Source: Nitrospirota bacterium
Lineage (GTDB): Bacteria > Nitrospirota > Thermodesulfovibrionia > Thermodesulfovibrionales > JdFR-88
Assembly: GCA_021819985.1 (NCBI GenBank)
Contig: JAKAEG010000019.1
Location: forward strand, 1 to 17,324
DNA: 17,324 nt
Direction of reading: 5' to 3'
Made by a program: the position numbers and the translations under genes. This document shows, piece by piece, positions 6,490-13,574 of the stretch. The notes below the pieces were generated by a model that made no database searches, was not told the DNA's origin, and worked only from the letters and a program-made list of their open reading frames with translations. Positions within the stretch are counted from its first letter, which is position 1, and every line of letters starts with the position of its first letter.

Positions 6490-7697
6490 ACAAAAATAAA
6501 ACCGGATCAGATTTCCTGGTCATAGGCGGAGGGGTCATAGGCCTCTCGGTTGCCAGGGAATTAAAGAAGGCCTGGCCGGGTTGTTCGGTGACACTCATTG
6601 AGAAAGAGCCCGAATGCGGCATGCATGCAAGCGGCAGAAACAGCGGGGTCCTGCATGCAGGTTTCTATTACTCCGCGGACAGCCTGAAGGCAAGGTTCAC
6701 CAAGACGGGAAACGAACAAATGACAGCGTACTGCCGTTCCAGAAATATCCGCTTGAACAGGTGCGGCAAGCTGGTTGTTGCAAAAGACGAAAAAGATTTG
6801 GCCGGATTGGATGAGCTTATGAAACGCGCGCGGGCAAACGGGATAGAGCTTCACCGGGTAACGGAAAAAGAAGCCAGGGAAATCGAACCCAGGGTGAAGA
6901 CATTTGGGACCGCGCTTTTTTCTCCCACGACCTCAACAGTAAACCCCTCGCAGGTGGTAAAAACGCTCAGGCAGGACGCCTGCCTGGAAGGAGTAAAGGT
7001 GCACTGCGGGGTCAGGTACACGGGTTTTTCCGGCGGCAAGGTGCGGACTTCCTGCGGCATATACAATGCATCATATCATGTGAATACCGCGGGTCTGTAC
7101 GCCGACAGGATAGCCATGGATTTCGGCTTTTCTTCCGAGTACAGGCTACTTCCTTTCAAGGGACTCTATCTTTATTCGGATGAGCCCCCGGGCAGTCTCC
7201 GGACCAATGTATATCCGGTGCCTGACCTGAGGAACCCGTTCCTCGGTGTCCATTTTACGGTCACCTCTGAAGGGAAAAACAAGATAGGTCCCACAGCGAT
7301 ACCGGCATTTTGGCGCGAGCACTATGAAGGGGTCTCAAATTTCAGCCCCTCTGAACTCCTGGAAATAGTCGGCAGGGAGATCGACCTTCTGCTGTCCTCC
7401 CGGTTCGAATTCGGAAAGCTGGCCGTCGATGAAGTGAGGAAATACTCGAAAAACCGGCTTGTGGAGCTGTCAACCGCGCTTGTCAGCGGGGTAAAAAAAG
7501 AAAACTTCAAGACCTGGGGAAAACCCGGGATCAGGGCGCAGCTCGTTGATATCAGGAAGAAAAAACTGGAAATGGATTTTGTAGTGCAGGGCGACAGCCG
7601 GTCCATGCATGTGCTGAACGCGGTTTCTCCGGCCTTCACCTGCGCCATGTCTTTTTCAGAACATGTCTGTCAGATGATCAAATCAAAGTTGTCATGA
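6483..7697 (+). CDS. FAD-dependent oxidoreductase, LhgO/DAO type
   Basis: About 404 residues, in the length range of L-2-hydroxyglutarate oxidase (LhgO) and related D-amino-acid-oxidase-fold flavoproteins. The N-terminal dinucleotide fold has GGGVIG at residues 15-20 and the ribose-binding Glu at about 40 (VTLIEKE). The block SGRNSGVLHAGFYY at about 50-63 is the hallmark of the LhgO group. The start is ambiguous: ATG at 6483 overlaps the rfbF stop, and ATG at 6474 would add three residues; neither has a strong ribosome site. The enzyme family oxidises a hydroxy acid or similar alcohol. Within a sugar cassette its substrate is unknown; oxidation of a sugar intermediate, or a role in cofactor balance, is speculation. 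It abuts the next gene, with its TGA at 7695-7697. Confidence 0.88.
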   Translation: MVNKNKTGSDFLVIGGGVIGLSVARELKKAWPGCSVTLIEKEPECGMHASGRNSGVLHAGFYYSADSLKARFTKTGNEQMTAYCRSRNIRLNRCGKLVVAKDEKDLAGLDELMKRARANGIELHRVTEKEAREIEPRVKTFGTALFSPTTSTVNPSQVVKTLRQDACLEGVKVHCGVRYTGFSGGKVRTSCGIYNASYHVNTAGLYADRIAMDFGFSSEYRLLPFKGLYLYSDEPPGSLRTNVYPVPDLRNPFLGVHFTVTSEGKNKIGPTAIPAFWREHYEGVSNFSPSELLEIVGREIDLLLSSRFEFGKLAVDEVRKYSKNRLVELSTALVSGVKKENFKTWGKPGIRAQLVDIRKKKLEMDFVVQGDSRSMHVLNAVSPAFTCAMSFSEHVCQMIKSKLS

Positions 7698-7708
7698 TGA
7701 GGAGGAAA

Positions 7709-8788
7709 ATGAATATTCTTGTCACGGGGAACATGGGCTATATCGGGCCCTCCGTTGTAAAGCAGTTGCGTGCATCATATCCGGAAGCGGTGATATCCGG
7801 GCTCGACATGGGGTACTTCGCCGGGTGCCTTTCGAGTCCTAATTCGGTTTTGCCGGAATGCCTGCTAGACCGCCAATGGTTCGCAGATGTCAGGAGGATG
7901 CCTGATGAGGCCCTCCTGGGAGTGGACGCCGTGATCCATCTGGCTGGGATTTCCAATGATCCGATTGGGAATGCTTTTGAGAGCGTGACTTACGAGATAA
8001 ACCATCTGGCAACGGTCGAGCTGGCAAAAAAGGCCAGGGCGGCCGGAGTGCGGTCGTTTGTGTACGCATCGAGCTGCAGCATGTACGGGTTCGCCGATGA
8101 CGGGCCCAGGATGGAGATATCTCCTCTGAATCCTCTTACGGCATATGCAAAATCAAAGGTATATTCGGAGCAGCGCATGAGCGGGCTGGCCAACGATGAG
8201 TTCACCGTTACCAGTCTCAGGTTCGCGACCGCCTGCGGCATGAGCGAAAGATTACGGCTCGATCTCGTGCTTAACGACTTTGTCGCATGCGCGCTGACCA
8301 CCGGAAAAATAACGGTCTTGAGCGATGGCACTCCATGGAGGCCGCTCATAAATATCAAGGACATGGCGCGCGCGATAGACTGGGCGGCAGGGCGCGGGGC
8401 CGATGACGGAATCCCTCCCTATTTGGCCGTTAACGTGGGTAGTGATGAATGGAATTACCGGGTTTCGGAGCTGGCCGCCGCGGTTGCGGACCGGATACCG
8501 GGAGTTGAGGTGTCCATCAACGAAAACGCCCAGCCTGACAGGCGCTCTTACCGGGTGAATTTCGAACTGTTCAGAAAGGTCGCGCCAAACCATCAGCCCG
8601 TCTTCAGCCTCGATGCGACCATAAATGAATTGATAGAGGGCCTGCGCGCCATAGATTTCAGTGAGACGGACTTCCGTAATTCTCGCTCATACATAAGGCT
8701 AAACACGTTAAAAGAGATGCGCGAGCACGGCCTTTTGTCCGATGGCCTTGAATGGATGGGCCAGGGCGCCATGGAGGCGGTAAGGTAA
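7709..8788 (+). CDS. NAD-dependent epimerase/dehydratase (extended SDR)
   Basis: A 359-residue extended SDR acting on a nucleotide sugar. The NAD-binding GNMGYIG is at residues 7-13, IHLAG follows at about 76-80, and the catalytic Tyr146/Lys150 pair sits in YAKSK with Ser122-Ser124 in YASSCSMYG. That last segment lacks the Asp-Glu or Asp-Lys pair that true 4,6-dehydratases (RmlB, RfbG) carry next to the conserved Thr, so an epimerase or reductase role is more likely than 4,6-dehydration. The start at 7709 is chosen because GGAGG (7701-7705) precedes it and the fold begins at once; ATGs at 7694 and 7697 would add a few residues. The C-terminus ends with the IRLNTLKEMREHGLL helix. The exact substrate and reaction cannot be read from sequence; a CDP-hexose intermediate is inferred from rfbF. 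Confidence 0.9.
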   Translation: MNILVTGNMGYIGPSVVKQLRASYPEAVISGLDMGYFAGCLSSPNSVLPECLLDRQWFADVRRMPDEALLGVDAVIHLAGISNDPIGNAFESVTYEINHLATVELAKKARAAGVRSFVYASSCSMYGFADDGPRMEISPLNPLTAYAKSKVYSEQRMSGLANDEFTVTSLRFATACGMSERLRLDLVLNDFVACALTTGKITVLSDGTPWRPLINIKDMARAIDWAAGRGADDGIPPYLAVNVGSDEWNYRVSELAAAVADRIPGVEVSINENAQPDRRSYRVNFELFRKVAPNHQPVFSLDATINELIEGLRAIDFSETDFRNSRSYIRLNTLKEMREHGLLSDGLEWMGQGAMEAVR

Positions 8789-8793
8789 AAAAC

Positions 8794-10032
8794 ATGAAAA
8801 ACGGAAAACTGGCCTGCAGGTTTTGCGGAAAGACCCTTGACCACGCAATAGTGGATCTGGGGATGTCCCCGCTGGCAAATTCGTATCTGAAACCGGGACA
8901 GCTCTTGGCGATGGAACCCTTTTATCCGCTCAAGGTCTATGTATGCGACAGCTGTTTTTTAATGCAGCTGCCGGCCTTCCAGAGGCCAGATGAGATATTC
9001 AGCGATTACGCTTATTTTTCCTCTTACTCGGACGCATGGCTAGCCCATGCAAGGAAGTACACGGAAGTCATGATCGAGCGGTTCGGGTTCAACCGTTCGA
9101 GCCAGGTGGTGGAGATAGCAAGCAATGACGGGTATCTCCTCAAGAATTTCGCGGAACGTGGTGTCCCGGTGCTTGGCATAGAACCGGCCGCAAATGTTGC
9201 GGCTGAGGCCATCCGCAAAGGGATAGCTACAATCGTTGATTTCTTTGGGGCCGTGACCGCAGCCAATCTTGTCGAAAAAGGGATACAGGCCGGCCTGCTT
9301 ATCGGCAATAACGTGCTGGCCCATGTGCCCGATATAAACGATTTTGTGAGCGGGATGAAACTCATACTTAAACCGGACGGGATAATCACGATGGAATTTC
9401 CGCATCTTATGTGCCTGATGACCGGAAACCAGTTCGACACTATTTACCACGAACATTTCTCATATTTCTCGTTCATAACCGTTGAAAAAATATTCTCCAG
9501 GCACGGGCTGTCGATCTTCGATGTGGATGAACTGCCCACTCACGGCGGCTCTCTAAGGATATACGCCTGTCATTCGGGTCTGGCAGGACGGTCCTTGACT
9601 GAAAATGTACACGGACTCAGACAAAGGGAAATGGATGCCGGATATGACGATATCGAGTTTTATAAATCTTTCGCCAGCCAGGTCACTGAAACAAAAAGGA
9701 AGGCGCTCGAATTCCTGATAAAGGCAAAAAAAGAGAACAAGAGCATCGCGGCTTACGGTGCTCCGGCAAAGGGAAATACGCTTCTTAATTACTGCGGAAT
9801 AAGCACCGATTTCATCGACTACACGGTAGACAGGAGTCCGCACAAACAGGGGCGTTACCTGCCCGGCACGCATATACCGATCTATGGGCCTGAAAAAATA
9901 GAACAGACCAGGCCGGACTATCTGGTCATACTACCATGGAACCTGAAGGAGGAGATCATGGGTCAGATGGCGCACATCCGTAAATGGGGAGGGCGCTTCG
10001 CCGTCCTTATCCCCGAAGCGAGGATACTGTAA
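8794..10032 (+). CDS. TylC3/NovU-type sugar C-methyltransferase
   Basis: A 412-residue SAM-dependent enzyme that adds a methyl branch to a keto nucleotide sugar. The N-terminal zinc domain has Cys8-x2-Cys11 and Cys51-x2-Cys54. The SAM-binding motif is VVEIASNDGYLL at 105-116. The catalytic set described for the 3-C-methyltransferase TcaB9 (Tyr76, His181, Tyr222, Glu224, His225) maps with a constant shift of four to Tyr72, His177, Tyr218, Glu220 and His221 (YHEHFSYFS). A C-terminal Rossmann-like domain includes AYGAPAKGNTLLNYC. The start at 8794 follows GGAGGCGGTAAGG and begins just before the zinc domain; an ATG at 8752 would extend into the previous gene. Methyl transfer by this family needs a 4-keto sugar, so an upstream dehydratase or oxidase step is implied. 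C-3 is the usual methylation site but is not proven here. Confidence 0.92.
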   Translation: MKNGKLACRFCGKTLDHAIVDLGMSPLANSYLKPGQLLAMEPFYPLKVYVCDSCFLMQLPAFQRPDEIFSDYAYFSSYSDAWLAHARKYTEVMIERFGFNRSSQVVEIASNDGYLLKNFAERGVPVLGIEPAANVAAEAIRKGIATIVDFFGAVTAANLVEKGIQAGLLIGNNVLAHVPDINDFVSGMKLILKPDGIITMEFPHLMCLMTGNQFDTIYHEHFSYFSFITVEKIFSRHGLSIFDVDELPTHGGSLRIYACHSGLAGRSLTENVHGLRQREMDAGYDDIEFYKSFASQVTETKRKALEFLIKAKKENKSIAAYGAPAKGNTLLNYCGISTDFIDYTVDRSPHKQGRYLPGTHIPIYGPEKIEQTRPDYLVILPWNLKEEIMGQMAHIRKWGGRFAVLIPEARIL

Positions 10033-10583
10033 TGACATTCCTGAAAACGAAGCTCAAGGACGCCTTCATAGTGGAACCTGACCAGCTAACGGATGAACGG
10101 GGTTTCTTTGCCCGGTCATGGTGCCAGCGCGAATTTGAAGCGTTGGGTGTGAACAAAAAACCTGTCCAGTCAAATATATCCTTCAATAAAAAAAGAGGGA
10201 CATTGCGCGGGCTGCACTACCAGGAGGACCCTTTCGGCGAAGTAAAGCTTGTCAGGTGCACAATGGGCGGGATATACGATGTCATTATTGATCTACGGCC
10301 GTCTTCCGAGACCTATTTGCAATGGATATCGGTTGAACTTACGGAAAAGAACAGGAGACTTCTTTTTGTCCCGGAAGGGTTCGCCCATGGTTTTATGACG
10401 CTCCGGGACAACACAGAGGTTTTCTATCAGATGTCCCAGTACTACATGCCTGAATATGCTCGCGGGGTCAGGTGGGACGATCCACTGTTCGAATTAAAAT
10501 GGCCAATGAATATTTCTCTAATATCTGACAAAGACGCCCGCTATCCTGATTTTGCCCCCGCGGAAAAAACCGTAAGTTTCTGA
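10032..10583 (+). CDS. dTDP-4-dehydrorhamnose 3,5-epimerase-like (RmlC/RfbC family)
   Basis: A 183-residue cupin, normal RmlC length. Family landmarks in order are DERGFFARSW (21-30), TLRGLHYQ with catalytic base His62, Lys72 in EVKLVR, VIIDLRP, VPEGFAHGF, and FYQMSQYY with the catalytic-acid Tyr132, then RWDDP. It epimerises C-3 and/or C-5 of a 4-keto-6-deoxy nucleotide sugar. Because it sits between a C-methyltransferase and other CDP-sugar genes and no RmlA, RmlB or RmlD is present, its substrate is more likely the methylated CDP-keto sugar than dTDP-4-keto-rhamnose. The ATG overlaps the previous stop by one base (TAATG), so translation is probably coupled. An ATG at 9984 in the same frame lies inside the methyltransferase and adds no domain. 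Confidence 0.92.
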   Translation: MTFLKTKLKDAFIVEPDQLTDERGFFARSWCQREFEALGVNKKPVQSNISFNKKRGTLRGLHYQEDPFGEVKLVRCTMGGIYDVIIDLRPSSETYLQWISVELTEKNRRLLFVPEGFAHGFMTLRDNTEVFYQMSQYYMPEYARGVRWDDPLFELKWPMNISLISDKDARYPDFAPAEKTVSF

Positions 10584-10628
10584 AAAAAATTTGAGTCCAA
10601 ATACGGCAACTGAGATTTTATCAAAAAA

Positions 10629-11909
10629 ATGACCGGCGGCCCACAGATCCATTCCATTATCAGGAAGCTATATCCGCTCTGCAGGAGCATCACCGGAAAT
10701 GGCGTCCGTGAATCTCTTTCCATAATAAAAGAGCTGATCCCGGTCAACATCCATGAAATACCGACCGGCACAAAGGCCTTTGACTGGAGCGTGCCCAGAG
10801 AATGGAACATAAGAGACGCTTTCATAAAAGACCCCCGCGGCCAAAAGGTAGTGGATTTTAAAAAAAGCAATCTCCACGTATTGGGCTACAGTGTCCCTTT
10901 CTCAGCAACAGTGGCGCTTGATCAGCTCAAGGAACACCTGTTCACAATTCCGGAGCAGCCTGAATGGGTCCCCTACAGGACCTCCTATTACAACGAAAAC
11001 TGGGGTTTTTGCCTGCCTCACAGGCAATTTGAGGCCCTTGAGGATGGCCCTTACGAGGTATTGATCGATTCATCCCTCGAAGACGGACACCTCACATTCG
11101 GAGAATTCCTGGTCAGAGGGGCTTTGGAGGACGAGGTCCTTATATCAACCCATATCTGCCACCCCTCAATGTGCAACGACAATCTTTCAGGAGTCGCGAC
11201 CGCCGCTTATCTTGCGAAACATCTGGCTGGCAGAAATGATCTGAGGTATTCCTACCGCTTTCTTTTTATTCCCGGCACCATCGGCTCCATTGCATGGCTT
11301 TCGCTAAACGAAGAGAAATTGCCCAGGGTCAAGTACGGCCTTGTCCTTGCCGGAGTCGGCGACCAGGGGAGCTTCACCTATAAAAAAAGCAGGCGGGGAG
11401 ATGCGGAAATAGACAGGGTCGTCATCAACTGCCTGGGCCATCTGGATAAAAATTTCAGGGCCATGGATTTCGAGCCCACCGGGTATGATGAAAGGCAATA
11501 CTGCTGCCCCGGGTTCGACCTGCCCGTTGGCTGCCTGATGAGAAGCGTTCATGGCTCTTATCCTGAATACCACACATCGGCCGACGATCTCGATTTTGTA
11601 ACGGCCTCAAGCCTTGAAGAAACATTTTATTTACTGCTTGAGATAACTCATGCCATCGAGAAAAACAGGAAATATGTCAGCCAAAACCCTAAATGCGAAC
11701 CCCAACTTGGCAGAAGAGGACTTTACAGGAAAACCGGCGGCGAAAAGATGGGAAAAAATGACGAATTGGCAATGCTCTGGCTTTTGAACCTTTCTGATGG
11801 GCGGCATTCCCTGCTGGATATCTCCGAGAGGTCCGGGCAAAAGATGGACTCCGTAATCCGTGCGGCCGAGGCCCTTAGCGGGCAAAATCTCATTACCCCA
11901 CAGAACTGA
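10629..11909 (+). CDS. DUF4910 aminopeptidase-like protein with C-terminal winged helix
   Basis: A 426-residue protein of the DUF2172/DUF4910 group, a zinc-aminopeptidase-like fold often found in polysaccharide loci. Candidate metal-site residues are His175/His178 and Asp184 in STHICHPSMCNDNLSG, and His325 in YPEYHTSADD with Asp330 after it; the order resembles M28 peptidases. The N-terminal region (about 6-60, KLYPLCRSITGNG) is typical of this family. Residues about 365-426 look like a small winged helix-turn-helix (LLDISERSGQKMDSVIRAAEAL). No signal peptide or membrane segment is seen, so it is probably cytoplasmic. The role in sugar biosynthesis is unknown; amide hydrolysis or amidation of a sugar substituent is one guess. 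The ATG at 10629 is the only one available, since a TGA lies at 10611, and it lacks a clear ribosome site. Confidence 0.85.
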   Translation: MTGGPQIHSIIRKLYPLCRSITGNGVRESLSIIKELIPVNIHEIPTGTKAFDWSVPREWNIRDAFIKDPRGQKVVDFKKSNLHVLGYSVPFSATVALDQLKEHLFTIPEQPEWVPYRTSYYNENWGFCLPHRQFEALEDGPYEVLIDSSLEDGHLTFGEFLVRGALEDEVLISTHICHPSMCNDNLSGVATAAYLAKHLAGRNDLRYSYRFLFIPGTIGSIAWLSLNEEKLPRVKYGLVLAGVGDQGSFTYKKSRRGDAEIDRVVINCLGHLDKNFRAMDFEPTGYDERQYCCPGFDLPVGCLMRSVHGSYPEYHTSADDLDFVTASSLEETFYLLLEITHAIEKNRKYVSQNPKCEPQLGRRGLYRKTGGEKMGKNDELAMLWLLNLSDGRHSLLDISERSGQKMDSVIRAAEALSGQNLITPQN

Positions 11910-11970
11910 AAATTTTATTTTTTATTTTTCTCCAAAGATGAATACCGGATACGGTTTATAAAAAAACAAA

Positions 11971-12696
11971 ATGCAACTCAAAGGAAAGATCGCGGCCATA
12001 ACGGGGGCGGCAAGCGGGATCGGAAAGTCCCTGGCCCTGGCGCTAGGGGCGGCGGGCGCCAATGTGCTTCTTACCGGAAGAAACGCGGGTGCGCTCGAGT
12101 CCGTCAGGGCGGCGCTTGGCCTTTTTTCTTCAAGGTCCTCCATATGCGTGGCGGACCTCGCATTTGAGCAGGACATTCTCAGGATCAAGGACAGCCTGGA
12201 ACGGGAGTTCGGATTTCCTGATGTCCTCATTCACAGCGCGGGGCTTTTTACAGCCGGCAGTTTTGAGGAATCGAGGATCGAGGATTTCGACGCCATGTAC
12301 AGGGTAAACGTGCGCGCGCCTTATCTTTTGACAAAGGCCCTGCTGCCGATGCTGAAAGAAAGGAAAGGGCAGGTAATATTCGTGAATTCCACGGCGGGGC
12401 TTGCCGCCGGCAGGAATTTAAGCCAGTACTGCGCATGCAAATACGCGCTCAGGGCCATAGCGGACAGCCTCCGGCAGGAGGTAAACGAGTATGGTATCAG
12501 GGTCCTCAGCGTTTATCCTGGCAGGACCGCCACGCCCATGCAGGAGCATGTCCATAAGATCGAGGGCAGGCCCTATGCTCCTTCCAAATTGATGCAGCCG
12601 GAAGATGTGGCCGCAGTTGTCGTCAACGCTCTGCTTCTGCCAAGGAGCGCCGAGGTCACGGACATACAATTAAGACCCCTGACAAAAGCGGTCTGA
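11971..12696 (+). CDS. Classical short-chain dehydrogenase/reductase
   Basis: A 241-residue NAD(P)-dependent oxidoreductase with a complete classical SDR layout: TGAASGIG at 11-18, Asn113, Ser140, Tyr153 and Lys157 as the catalytic tetrad, and YPGRTATPM after it. The usual NNAG is IHSAG at about 87-91. It likely reduces the keto group left after methylation and epimerisation, or an unrelated substrate; classical SDRs in sugar loci are not specific enough to tell. It follows a 61-base AT-rich gap with a T-rich stretch but no stem for a terminator and only a poor ribosome site. Its stop is 22 bases before wzm. Confidence 0.9.
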   Translation: MQLKGKIAAITGAASGIGKSLALALGAAGANVLLTGRNAGALESVRAALGLFSSRSSICVADLAFEQDILRIKDSLEREFGFPDVLIHSAGLFTAGSFEESRIEDFDAMYRVNVRAPYLLTKALLPMLKERKGQVIFVNSTAGLAAGRNLSQYCACKYALRAIADSLRQEVNEYGIRVLSVYPGRTATPMQEHVHKIEGRPYAPSKLMQPEDVAAVVVNALLLPRSAEVTDIQLRPLTKAV

Positions 12697-12718
12697 TAAA
12701 GGAGGATAGTTCTTTTAT

Positions 12719-13561
12719 ATGGAAAAGGCTCTCAGCGATGAAACCGGGATATTAAGGATAGCGCCATCCAGGGGTTGGGTAGCGCTCAAACTGAAGGAGA
12801 TGTGGGGGTATCGCGAACTCCTGTACTTTCTCACCTGGAGAGACGTAAAGGTCAGGTATAAACAGACGGTGCTTGGCGCGGCATGGGCCATAATCCAGCC
12901 TTTCTTTACAATGGTGGTCTTCAGCCTTTTTTTCGGGCGGCTCGCAAAGATGCCGTCAGAAGGCATACCGTATCCGCTATTTTCCTATTCGGCGCTCGTC
13001 CCTTGGACCTTTTTCGCAAACGGGCTTAATACGGGCTCAAACAGCCTGGTCAGCGGCTCGAACCTGTTGCAAAAAATATATTTTCCCCGGCTCATAATGC
13101 CGCTTGCGACTGTTTTCTCAGGGATCGTGGATTTCCTTCTTGCCCTTGCGGTGCTTTTTGCAATGATGTTTTATTATGGGCTTACCGGAACTGTAAACGT
13201 CGTCTGGCTACCCTGTTTTCTGCTGTTGGCGTTTATTACATCGCTTGGGGTCGCGCTTTGGCTTTCGGCAATGAACGTGCAGTTCAGGGACGTTAAATAC
13301 GTTATCCCGTTTCTTACGCAAATCTGGCTTTTTGCAACACCGATCGCTTATCCAAGCACTCTTCTTCACGGCGTATGGAGGACACTTTACGGGCTTAATC
13401 CGATGGTAGGCGTCGTTGAAGGGTTCCGTTGGGCCCTTCTGGGGACGAATACGGCTCCCGGCCCGATGATAATTGTTTCCGCGGCCGCGGCCCTGGTGCT
13501 GGCAGTTACAGGCGCATTCTATTTCAGGCGGATGGAAAAAACATTCGCCGACGTTGTATAG
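12719..13561 (+). CDS. wzm: ABC-2 type polysaccharide export permease Wzm
   Basis: A 280-residue inner-membrane permease. The amphipathic family motif RDVKVRYKQTVLGAAWAIIQP (about 41-61) leads into the first membrane segment; about six hydrophobic segments follow at roughly 52-73, 84-101, 125-155, 162-185, 194-212 and 240-268. With the adjacent Wzt it forms the ABC exporter that moves undecaprenyl-diphosphate-linked glycan across the inner membrane. AAAGGAGG at 12698-12705 precedes the ATG by 13 bases. The wzt gene begins 13 bases after its stop. Length and topology are standard, and no anomaly is seen. Confidence 0.94.
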   Translation: MEKALSDETGILRIAPSRGWVALKLKEMWGYRELLYFLTWRDVKVRYKQTVLGAAWAIIQPFFTMVVFSLFFGRLAKMPSEGIPYPLFSYSALVPWTFFANGLNTGSNSLVSGSNLLQKIYFPRLIMPLATVFSGIVDFLLALAVLFAMMFYYGLTGTVNVVWLPCFLLLAFITSLGVALWLSAMNVQFRDVKYVIPFLTQIWLFATPIAYPSTLLHGVWRTLYGLNPMVGVVEGFRWALLGTNTAPGPMIIVSAAAALVLAVTGAFYFRRMEKTFADVV

Positions 13562-13574
13562 GGGGCCTTTCTGA

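Noticed and set aside
7709..8788. The extended SDR as the missing CDP-glucose 4,6-dehydratase RfbG
   Set aside because: It lacks the N-terminal pattern of RfbG and the Asp-Lys or Asp-Glu pair at the active site (YASSCSMYG instead), so I kept only the general family call.
10032..10583. A dTDP-rhamnose pathway
   Set aside because: Only the RmlC-like gene is present; RmlA, RmlB and RmlD are absent and the cytidylyltransferase points to CDP-sugars.
11910..11970. Terminator or promoter in the T-rich gap before the classical SDR
   Set aside because: There is no stem ahead of the T-rich stretch and no convincing -35/-10 or -24/-12 pair; it may only be an AT-rich spacer.
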